The notes under the pieces are model-generated. The model saw only the letters and a list, made by a program, of their open reading frames with translations, ran no database searches and was not told the DNA's origin. Below, piece by piece: positions 56,958 to 64,000 of a stretch of 64,000 bases of DNA; positions within the stretch are counted from its first letter, which is position 1; every line of letters starts with the position of its first letter. The DNA comes from JALORV01 sp963766365 (GTDB taxonomy: Bacteria; Pseudomonadota; Gammaproteobacteria; Burkholderiales; Burkholderiaceae_F). Location: assembly GCA_963766365.1 (NCBI GenBank), contig CAVXZK010000018.1, forward strand, positions 54,070-118,069, read 5' to 3'. The position numbers and the translations under genes were made by a program.

Positions 56958-57696
56958 TTCGGCGCGCCTCTACATCGGCCCGGCGCAGACGGTGCTGGCG
57001 CTGCACCACCGCGGGCTGCACGCGCGCGTCGCCATTCGCCGCGAGACCTTCGAGCCGGGGGTCGATGCCCTGCTCGCCGCCGTGCGCAGCGAACTAGCCT
57101 CGCTGCCGTCGCGCACGCCGGTGCATGTCATCCTGTCCAACCATCTGGTGCGCTACGTGCTCGTGCCATTCAGTCCGCAGGTGGTCGGCGCGGCGGCGCT
57201 CGGGACGGTCGCGCAGCAGGCGTTCCGTCACGTGCACGGGTCCGCAGCCGATGAGTGGGCTGTCAGCGTGTCAGCGGTCGGAGAACGCGCCCGCGTCGCC
57301 GCCGCGATCGACGGACGCCTCAGGCAGGGGATCATCGACGCGGGCCGCTCCGCCGGCGTGCACGTCGGTGCGATCGAACCCCTGCTTATGGACGGCTACA
57401 ACGCGGCGCGGCCTCATCTGTTCGCGTCGGGCTGGTTTGCGACCGTCGAACCGGGCAGGGTGACATTGCTGCGCACCGTCGACGGCGAATGGGCGCGAGT
57501 GGTGTCTGCACGCTGCGATGCCGACTGGCGCAGCGCGATCCGCCAGCTGGCGGATCGTGAAGCACCGTGGGTCGAGCCCGACAGCGACGCCTTCTGCCAG
57601 GTTGCTGAGTACGCGATCGATGATGCCGAAGCGTCCGTTCACCCAGTGCAGCGCGTGATCAGCCTCGTGCCGTCAGCGCTGCCGGAGGCCGCGTGA
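56938..57696 (+). CDS. PilM/GspL-like cytoplasmic-domain protein
   Basis: 252 aa from a GTG at 56938. YIGPAQTVLALHHRG, VHVILSNHLVRYVLVPF and AVSVSAVGERARVAAAIDGRLRQGII, and IEPLLMDGYNAARPHLF fit the actin-like (ASKHA) fold of GspL/PilM N-terminal domains. There is no membrane helix, so it would be a cytosolic PilM-type partner for the following PilN-type protein rather than a full GspL. Overlaps pilN-like by an internal GTGA. Confidence 0.7.
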   Translation: MLPRLSDSARLYIGPAQTVLALHHRGLHARVAIRRETFEPGVDALLAAVRSELASLPSRTPVHVILSNHLVRYVLVPFSPQVVGAAALGTVAQQAFRHVHGSAADEWAVSVSAVGERARVAAAIDGRLRQGIIDAGRSAGVHVGAIEPLLMDGYNAARPHLFASGWFATVEPGRVTLLRTVDGEWARVVSARCDADWRSAIRQLADREAPWVEPDSDAFCQVAEYAIDDAEASVHPVQRVISLVPSALPEAA

Positions 57697-58211
57697 AAGG
57701 GCTCGCGCCGCTGCACCTCGGGTTCGCGCCGCGACCGCGGGTCTCGCGTGCCGCGTGGGCACTGCTGGCCGTCGGGATCATCGGCGCCTCGCTGGTCGTC
57801 GGTGAGTACCAGGTGACGCTCGGCCGTCTCGAGCGCGCCGAGGCCGAGGCCGTCGCCGCCGGCACGCGCTCCCGGGCCGCAATGGATCCACGCCGTCTCG
57901 GCGATGCGCTGGTTCGCGCGAACGCCGTCGCGCTCGAGCTGTCGCGGCCGTGGGACAAGGCGTTCGCGGCACTGGAAGCCGCAGAGCATCCCGGCGTTGC
58001 CGTGCTGGTCGTCGAGCCCGATTCGAAGCGCGCCGAAGTGAAGATCGTGGCCGAAGCGGCGGACGCGGTGGGAATGCTGGCCTACGTCGAACTGATGCGC
58101 GCAGCTCCTCCCTTTGCAAGGGTGACGCTGCAGCAGCATGAAGTTCGTGCGGAGGAACCGGGCCGGCCGCTGCGTTTCATGCTCGTGGGTCAGTGGAGGA
58201 ATGAGCCATGA
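57693..58211 (+). CDS. PilN-like inner-membrane protein
   Basis: 172 aa from a GTG overlapping the previous stop. A single N-terminal membrane helix (AAWALLAVGIIGASLVVGEYQV) is followed by a coiled coil and a ferredoxin-like periplasmic domain (AALEAAEHPGVAVLVVEPDSKRAEVKIVAEAADAVGMLAYVELMRA). Topology and position match PilN, or the periplasmic half of GspL. It overlaps the next gene by 4 bp. Confidence 0.7.
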   Translation: MKGLAPLHLGFAPRPRVSRAAWALLAVGIIGASLVVGEYQVTLGRLERAEAEAVAAGTRSRAAMDPRRLGDALVRANAVALELSRPWDKAFAALEAAEHPGVAVLVVEPDSKRAEVKIVAEAADAVGMLAYVELMRAAPPFARVTLQQHEVRAEEPGRPLRFMLVGQWRNEP

Positions 58212-58852
58212 GCGCGGCCGGACTGTGGATGTATCGGGTCCGCGCCGCGGTCGAGCGGCTCGGGCGAGTCGGCGGCCTTGGCGTCGCACTGCTGGCCGGC
58301 TGTGCCGTGTTCTACGCCTCGGCCGTCGTTCCGGCCACAGATGAACTTGAATCGGTGCTGCAACGGCGAGCGAGCGAGGATCTCGCGCGCCGCAGTGGCC
58401 GCGTTGCGCTCGACACGCAGGGGCAGTTGCGCGAGTTCGTCGCGTTCTTCCCGGAACTCGACACCAGTTCGCGCTGGCTGGCGATCGTCTTCGCCGCCGC
58501 CAGGGACGAAGGGCTCGAACTGGCACAGGGAACCTACCGGCTGCACTCCGACGAGGTGATCGGGCTCGTCTCGTACCAGGTGACGTTGCCGGTACGCGGC
58601 CCTTATCCGCGCATCCGCCGATTCCTCGGACGCGTTCTTACCGAAGTACCCGCCGCCTCGCTCGACAACGTCAGCTTCCAGCGCGAGCGCTCGGCGGATG
58701 GCGCGGTCGATGCGCGCGTCGTGATCGCTCTGCATCTGCGCGACAGTCCGGGCGGCGGCGGGCAGCCAGCGCCGCCCGCCGAGCCTTTGCGCCAGGAGGC
58801 CCAGCGCGAAGGCGACGATCGCGTCCTCGCGCGCGCGGAGGGTGTGAAATGA
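58208..58852 (+). CDS. PilO/GspM-like inner-membrane protein
   Basis: 214 aa. One membrane helix (GLGVALLAGCAVFYASAVV), a short coiled coil, then a ferredoxin-like domain (LREFVAFFPELDTSSRWLAIVFAAARDEGLELAQGTYRL ... YQVTLPVRGPYPRIRRFLGRVLTEVPAASLDNVSFQRE), typical of PilO. A Pro/Gly/Glu-rich tail is extra. It would dimerise with the PilN-like protein to align the cytosolic and outer-membrane parts. Overlaps the next gene by ATGA. Confidence 0.7.
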   Translation: MSAAGLWMYRVRAAVERLGRVGGLGVALLAGCAVFYASAVVPATDELESVLQRRASEDLARRSGRVALDTQGQLREFVAFFPELDTSSRWLAIVFAAARDEGLELAQGTYRLHSDEVIGLVSYQVTLPVRGPYPRIRRFLGRVLTEVPAASLDNVSFQRERSADGAVDARVVIALHLRDSPGGGGQPAPPAEPLRQEAQREGDDRVLARAEGVK

Positions 58853-59346
58853 ACCGATTCAGCCGGCAGACGCGAGTCCTGGGGGCGGTCGCAGTCGCCT
58901 GCGTCGCGGTGGTGAGTCTGCTCAGCGCGAGCGAGGACACCCCGCGGACGCGCACTGCATCGCCTGAAGCGACGCGGCAAGAACCGGCCGCGCGCATGGC
59001 GTCGGTCAGGCTCGACCTGCTGAAGCGAGTCGATCAGACCGCGGCCGGGCGCGACCTCTTCGCGTCGACCACGCCGCCTCCTCCTCCGCCACCACCGCCA
59101 CCGCCACCGCCGCCGCCACCCAAACCGGTAGCGCCCGCGCTGCCGTTCGCGGCAATGGGCAAACTGGAAACAGCGGGCGAGCCGACCGTCTACTACCTGC
59201 AGGAAGGCGACAGAGTTCACGCCGTTGTAGTTGGCGACACGGTCAACACGAACTACCGCATCGAGTCGGTGAGCAACGGGGTCATGGAGTTCACATACCT
59301 GCCGCTCAAGACCAAGCAGACGCTGAGCGTCGGAGGAGATTCCTGA
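58849..59346 (+). CDS. GspC/PilP-like protein with 16-residue polyproline tract
   Basis: 165 aa. An N-terminal membrane helix (VLGAVAVACVAVVSLLSAS) is followed by a periplasmic stalk, an uninterrupted run of 16 prolines (about 76-91), and a small beta domain (AAMGKLETAGEPTVYYLQEGDRVHAVVVGDTVNTNYRIESVSNGVMEFTYLPL). That domain has the homology-region pattern by which GspC or PilP contacts the secretin. It sits directly before the secretin gene, as those proteins do. The proline run would act as a rigid spacer across the periplasm. Confidence 0.7.
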   Translation: MNRFSRQTRVLGAVAVACVAVVSLLSASEDTPRTRTASPEATRQEPAARMASVRLDLLKRVDQTAAGRDLFASTTPPPPPPPPPPPPPPPPKPVAPALPFAAMGKLETAGEPTVYYLQEGDRVHAVVVGDTVNTNYRIESVSNGVMEFTYLPLKTKQTLSVGGDS

Positions 59347-61689
59347 TGCTCATGCGACTGCCGCGTGCCGCGGGCTCTGTCCTGGCGGTCATCGTGATCA
59401 TTGCCGGGTGTGCGCTGCCACCCATCACACCGGTGGACGTGCAGCAGATGGCGGCGGCCGGGAACTACGAGGGTGCGATCGCCCGGCTGGAGGACCTGGC
59501 CCGGACGAATCCGGGCCAGTTGCAGTACGTCGCTGACATGGCAAAGATCCGTGAGCAGGGAGTCGACGCCCTGCGTCGCAGCGGCGAGCAGAACCTCGCG
59601 GCCGGCAAGCTCGACGAGGCCGCGGCCGACTTCAACCGGGCGCTGGCGCTCAACCCCTACGACGAGCGCAGTCAGGCGGGACTCGCGACACTGGCCACCG
59701 AACGGCGGCGACAGGCGGTCCTCGTGCAGGCGCAGGAGGCGCTGCGGCGCGGTGATCTCGAAACTGCGGGAGAGAAGGTCCGTCTGGTGCTGATCGAAAC
59801 GCCGCACAACCGCTCGGCGCTGGCGCTGCAGCGGCAGATCGACGAGGCGCGCGTCAAGGAGGGACTGGCCGGGCCGGTACTGCGCTCGCGCCTGACGAAG
59901 CCCGTGACGGTGCAATTCCGCGATGCCAATCTGAAGTTGGTGCTGGATGCGCTGTCACGCTCATCGGGTATCAACTTCATCCTCGATCGAGAGGTGAAGG
60001 GCGACCTCAAGACGACGATCTACGCGCGCAATGTGGCTGTCGAGGACGCGATCGACATGCTCCTGCTGCCCAACCAGCTCGACAAGAAGGTGATGTCCGA
60101 CAACACCGTGCTGGTGTACCCGGCCACCGCGGCCAAGCTGCGCGAGTATCAGGACCTCGTGGTGAAGTCGTTCTACCTCGAGAACTCCGACGCCAAGAAC
60201 GTCCTCACGATGATCAAGACGATGCTGAAGACGAAGGACGTCTACATCGACGAGAAGCTCAACATGTTGATGATGCGCGACACGCCGGAAGCGGTGCGGC
60301 TGGCGGAGAAGCTGGTCGCGGCGCAGGACCTGGCCGAGCCCGAAGTGGTGCTCGAACTCGCGGTCCTCGAAGTCAACCGGACACGGCTCGAGGAGATCGG
60401 AATCAAGTATCCGGACCAGATGACCTTCACGTTGCTCGACGTCACCGGACCGCCGTCGACGATCGGCGATCTTTTCGGCATCAACCGCAACCGGATCGGC
60501 ATCTCGCCGATGCCGAGCGCGACCCTCAACCTCAAGCTGCTCGAGGGCTACAGCAACCTGTTGTCGAACCCTCGCGTGCGAGTCAAGAACCGCGAGCGGG
60601 CGCGGATACTCGTCGGCGACCGGCTGCCGGTGGTGTCGGCCATCGTCACGCCCTCGACGGGCGCCGCGGTGACCTCCGACAGCGTCACCTACCTCGACGT
60701 CGGCCTGAAGCTCGACATCGAACCGACGGTGTTCCTCGACGGCGACGTCAGCATGAAAGTGAACCTCGAGGTCAGCAACGCCACCAACCGCCAGACCACC
60801 CGCAATGGCACCACCGTCTACGACATCGGCACACGCAATGCGTCGACCGTGCTGCGCCTGCACGACGGCGAGACGCAGGTGCTGATGGGCCTGATCGGCG
60901 ACGAAGACCGGCGTGCAGCCAACAAGGTGCCCGGGCTTGGCAACCTGCCGATGCTGGGCAAGCTCTTCGCCAACAACATCGGCGATCAGAAGAAAACCGA
61001 GATCATGCTGTCGATCACGCCGCGCATCGTGCGCAACGTGCAGCGCGCATCGGCGCAGACGGCTGAATTCTGGTCGGGCAACCGAAGCGGCGCTGCGTAC
61101 CCAGCCGATCGCGATGCGGGTGGCCACCGCGGCTCCGGGGCTGGCTGGGGGTGCGGCTGCGCCAGCCGCCGGCGCCGCGCAGGCGACGGCGCCCGTCGCT
61201 CAGCCAGCTGTCATCGATGCTTCATCAGCGGCAGCAATGGCAGGCGCAATTGCGCCTGCCGGCGCCGCGGGACTGGAACTGCGCTGGACTGGGCCGACAC
61301 AGATGCGGGCTGGCGAGGAGCTGACGCTGCAATTGAATGCGCGGCTGGCAGAAGCGATGACCAGTGCCTCTCTGCAGATCGCCTATGACCCCGAGGCCTT
61401 TACCGTCGCCGAAGTGCGTGACGGCGGACTAATGGCGATGGGCAGCGCGCGCTCGTTCGTCACCCACAAGGTGGATCCGGCACGCGGCCGGATCCTCGTA
61501 CACGTCAGTCGCGCGGGGCTCGGCGGGGCCACCGGCGACGGTCCGCTGATCGAGCTGAAACTCAAGCCCACCGGGACTGCGCCCAAGCTGCCGGTGGAGA
61601 TCGTCGCCGTGTCACCGGTCGGCGTCGGCGGACGGGCCATCTCAGCGCAAAGCGGCGCCAGGTACGACTTCGCCGCCAAGCCGAAATGA
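59346..61689 (+). CDS. gspD: Secretin (GspD-like) with C-terminal cohesin-like domain; one frameshift at about 61080
   Basis: A lipoprotein-type signal (VIIAGCALPP) is followed by TPR-like repeats (GNYEGAIARLEDLARTNPGQ, GKLDEAAADFNRALALNPYDE), the STN/N0-N1 domains (VTVQFRDANLKLVLDALSRSSGINFILDREVKG) and the secretin core (LLEGYSNLLSNPRVRVKNRERARILVGDRLPV to GDQKKTEIMLSITPRIVR). A single extra A at 61080-61081 then shifts frame. The corrected frame continues through an Ala-rich linker to a cohesin-like beta domain (LELRWTGPTQMRAGEELTLQLNARL ... YDFAAKPK) ending at 61689, about 780 aa in total. It forms the outer-membrane channel. Confidence 0.85.
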
Positions 61690-62173
61690 ACCGGCACCGG
61701 CTTGCGGCGCGGCGAGGCTTCACGCTGATCGAGCTCGTCGTCACGGTAGCGATCGTCGCACTGCTCGCCTCGGCGGGCAATGCCCGTGGTCGAGCTGGTC
61801 CAGACGCGCCAGCGCGAACAGGAGCTGCGCTCGGCGCTGCGCGAATTGCGTAGCGCGATCGACGCCTACAAGCGTGCCTACGACGGGGGGCGCATCGCAA
61901 AGTCCACGCAGGCGACCGGTTACCCACCGACGCTCGCGGCGCTGGTGGACGGGGTAGAGGACGCCCGCACCGCGGACAAGAAGAATGATCTACTTCCTGC
62001 GCCGGCTGCCGGCAGACCCGATGCAGCCCGATGTGCGCGATCCCGCCGAGTCCTGGGGCAGGCGGTCCTATGCCAGCCCGCGCACGGCACCGGAGGAGGG
62101 CGATGACGTCTACGACGTCTACTCGCGTTCGGACGGTGTCGGTCTGAACGGCCGGCCTTACCGGGAGTGGTGA
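61686..62173 (+). pseudogene. Pseudopilin (type II secretion minor pilin-like) with two frameshifts
   Basis: It starts at ATG 61686, overlapping the secretin stop. RRGFTLIELVVTVAIVALLAS is a prepilin signal. An extra G near 61774-61776 shifts to the frame MPVVELVQTRQREQELRSALRELRSAIDAYKRAYDGG, and a second change near 61984 shifts to IYFLRRLPADPM...EEGDDVYDVYSRSDGVGLNGRPYREW. Corrected, it gives a normal pilin of about 162 aa. The family pattern PxYLxxxPxDP-like segment is recognisable. Tightly overlapped with the next pseudopilin gene (TGATG). Confidence 0.8.
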
Positions 62174-62544
62174 TGGCGCACCGCGGCTTCACGCTGATCG
62201 AGCTGCTGGTGGTGATGGCCATCATCGCCGCACTTCTGACATTGGCAACGCCGCGCTACTTCCAGCACGTCGAGCGCACGCGCGAGACCGTGCTGAAGAG
62301 CGATCTCACGACAATGCGCGACGCCGTGGACAAGTTCTTCGGCGACACCGGAAAGTATCCGGAGTCCCTCGACGAACTCGTCGCCAGGCGCTACCTGCGC
62401 AGGATGCCGGTCGACCCGATCACCGAAAGCGCGGAGACCTGGGTGGTCGTCGCGCCGGCGGATGCGAAGCTCGGAAACGTCTACGACGTGCGCAGCGGTG
62501 CTCCCGGAATGACCCGCGACGGCAAACCGTTCGGCGAGCTTTAG
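62173..62544 (+). CDS. Pseudopilin, GspG-like
   Basis: 123 aa. HRGFTLIELLVVMAIIAALLTLATPRYFQHVERTRETVLKSDLTTMRDAVDKFFGDTGKYPESLDELVARRYLRRMPVDP: prepilin cleavage motif, N-terminal helix, and the KYPxSLxEL...DP pattern of GspG/PulG-like proteins. Probably a minor or alternative shaft subunit. An in-frame GTG at 62167 is an alternative start. Five bases separate it from the last pseudopilin gene. Confidence 0.88.
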   Translation: MAHRGFTLIELLVVMAIIAALLTLATPRYFQHVERTRETVLKSDLTTMRDAVDKFFGDTGKYPESLDELVARRYLRRMPVDPITESAETWVVVAPADAKLGNVYDVRSGAPGMTRDGKPFGEL

Positions 62545-62549
62545 CGGGC

Positions 62550-63035
62550 ATGTCAAGGCGTGCGAACCACCGCGGCTTCACCTATGTCGGCGTGCTGATC
62601 GCCGTGGCCGTGGTCGGCGTCGCCCTTGCCGGACTGGGGCAACTCTGGAGCGCGCAGGCCCAGCGCGAACGCGAGAGTGAGCTGCTCTTCATCGGCGAGC
62701 AGTACCGGGTGGCCTTCGCCACGTACGTCGCGGCAACGCCACCGGGCAAGGCACGCTATCCGCGCACGCTTGATGAACTCGTCGAGGATCGCCGGCACAT
62801 CGTGGTCCGGCGGCACCTGCGGCAGGTCTATCCCGACCCGTTCACCAACGCGGTCGACTGGGAGGTGGTGAGCACGCCCGACGGCGGGATCGCGGCCGTC
62901 CACAGTCGCCATGTCGGAACGCCGATGAAGATCGGCAACTTCCCACCGCAGTTCGCCAAGTTCGAAGACGCCAAGACCTATCGCGACTGGGTCTTCGGCA
63001 CGCCGCCGCCGCGCGCCCCCACTCTTCCACGCTAA
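62550..63035 (+). CDS. Pseudopilin-like protein
   Basis: 161 aa. NHRGFTYVGVLIAVAVVGVALAGLGQLWSAQAQRERESELLFIGEQYRVAFATYVAATPPGKARYPRTLDELVED: a prepilin-type N-terminus in which the usual FTLIE is replaced by FTYVG. The Glu+5 is therefore absent, as in some minor pilins (GspK class). The C-terminus is Pro-rich. Last recognised gene of the secretion operon. Confidence 0.8.
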   Translation: MSRRANHRGFTYVGVLIAVAVVGVALAGLGQLWSAQAQRERESELLFIGEQYRVAFATYVAATPPGKARYPRTLDELVEDRRHIVVRRHLRQVYPDPFTNAVDWEVVSTPDGGIAAVHSRHVGTPMKIGNFPPQFAKFEDAKTYRDWVFGTPPPRAPTLPR

Positions 63036-63338
63036 GACTGGCGTCCGCGCTCGGACGTAGGCTGGTCAATCGGTAAAAATGGGACGTTTTCCCATGCCGC
63101 TCGTCGGTTTGGGTGCGGCAGCTTGTCGCGGGCAATTCTCTAAGCCATTGATTTTGCGACTGATACGTTCGGCTTAACCATCCCCTGTAGGTTGCTTTCA
63201 TCCGCCCGCGCCGTAATGTGACAAGCACCGCGTCGTTCTGGAGTGTCGGTTCGCGCGGGGCACGGCCGGGGATCGAACGACAGCACGCGCCAGACAACAA
63301 GACTGCGCAGCGGCTTCACATATCAGGGAGCATTAGTC
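63036..63338. other. Intergenic region after the secretion operon
   Basis: About 300 bp. A small hairpin (ATGGGA, loop, TCCCAT at 63079-63095) could be a weak terminator. No gene is supported. The end holds a GGGAG ribosome binding site for the next gene. Confidence 0.4.
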
Positions 63339-63898
63339 ATGCAAGGGATTGGAAAGCACGTGGTGGTGTTGGCACTGGCGGCCGTCGTGGCGGGTGGGGC
63401 GCAGGCGCAAGCTGGGAAGAAGCAGGGTCCGCGGGCCAGCGTTAGCGTGACTACGGTGTGTTCGCTCATCAAAGCTCCGCAGTTCGGGCGAACCGCCGAC
63501 GTTCGACGTCGAGCTGCGGGTCCGCGACAAGTCGAGCGGCACCGCCAAGGCGGAACTGAGGGAGTGGTCGATTTCGGCGCTCGCCAAAGTCGACGCCGGA
63601 AAGTGGAGCGCTCAGAACCAGTTTGCGCAATGGGGCGAGAAGCCGGGTCAGGGATCCAGGCGCCGGCCACCGGGTACGTCATCAAGAAGTCCTTTCATTG
63701 TGCTCGCTGCCTGAAGGCACAAAGGGGCTGAACGCCATGGCGACGGCGGTCTACGGCCTCCAAGATGGGGTTGGCGAGAGCCGAACGGTCATGAACATGT
63801 GTAGCGACGACCCGGAAACGCTCGATGTGGAGCCGAGCGGGATCAAGCTCAGTGCCACCGACATCATTGAGATCAACCAACTCTGCACTCCAAAGTAA
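63339..63898 (+). pseudogene. Exported hypothetical protein with multiple frameshifts
   Basis: ATG 63339 gives a signal peptide (MQGIGKHVVVLALAAVVAGGAQAQ) and then RASVSVTTVCSLIKAPQF. An extra G near 63486-63488 shifts to EPPTFDVELRVRDKSSGTAKAELREWSISALAKVDAGKWSAQNQF, which is clearly protein-like. A further change between about 63640 and 63710 shifts to LPEGTKGLNAMATAVYGLQDGVGESRTVMNMCSDDPETLDVEPSGIKLSATDIIEINQLCTPK, ending at 63898. The reconstructed product is about 186 aa, periplasmic, with several Cys. Family not recognised. Confidence 0.65.
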
Positions 63899-64000
63899 CG
63901 CGCGGCCCGGCCCGCATGGTGGCGACCTGCAGTGGCCCGCCGCCCCGGGTCTACAGTCAGGAAAGGAGGCCAGCCCGGTTCGCCTCTCTTCATTCGCGAC

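Overview
The window looks like chromosomal DNA from a high-GC betaproteobacterium, probably Burkholderiales. Reasons: base composition; family-level markers (DUF1415, DUF3422 and DUF808 proteins, a DUF6502/DUF5666 pair, a PEP-CTERM protein); a glutathione-dependent formaldehyde pathway; and compact ATGA-overlapped operons. No rRNA, tRNA or CRISPR was found. At least nine genes carry one or more single-base frame changes, mostly apparent insertions, inside otherwise well-conserved reading frames. That pattern suggests either residual long-read consensus errors or widespread recent decay.

Layout. 1-4.8 kb: minus-strand housekeeping genes (5' part of purU, two hypotheticals, DUF1415, a PNPOx-fold protein, and a UvrD-type helicase preceded by an SOS-box-like site). 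5.1-9.8 kb: accessory DNA with two toxin-antitoxin pairs arranged tail to tail (one toxin frameshifted), three copies of a 147-bp MITE-like repeat, small exported proteins and a Nudix remnant. 9.9-21.6 kb: a mixed region with DUF3422, a broken KDPG-aldolase-type gene, an AEC transporter, divergent serine hydrolase and amidohydrolase genes, a broken VOC gene, a rhomboid protease, an orphan frameshifted ABC permease, an intact IS1595-family element with an 8-bp target duplication, and DUF808.

21.7-36.2 kb: the most coherent metabolic locus. One arm on the minus strand encodes N-acyl-D-amino-acid deacylase, M81/MlrC-type metallopeptidase and amidase, followed by a TsdA-like dihaem cytochrome. 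The divergent arm encodes a complete dipeptide-type ABC importer, diaminopropionate ammonia-lyase, an M20 carbamoylase-type hydrolase and an N-carbamoyl-D-amino-acid-hydrolase-type nitrilase. Together they could import and dismantle an unusual peptide or N-modified amino acid, perhaps one containing D-residues or diaminopropionate.

36.2-53.4 kb: a two-gene unit (a 69-aa membrane protein and a coiled-coil protein with a possible beta-propeller), a PEP-CTERM protein, an esterase, frmA-frmB (formaldehyde detoxification), serC-serA (serine synthesis), an IS3-family remnant, the DUF6502-DUF5666 operon, a large exported protein with Ig-like repeats, and a lytic transglycosylase. 53.6-63.0 kb: an operon for a type II secretion/type IV pilus-like machine (GspG, GspF, GspE, PilM/N/O-like proteins, a polyproline GspC/PilP-like protein, a secretin with a C-terminal cohesin-like domain, three pseudopilins). 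A frameshifted exported protein ends the window.
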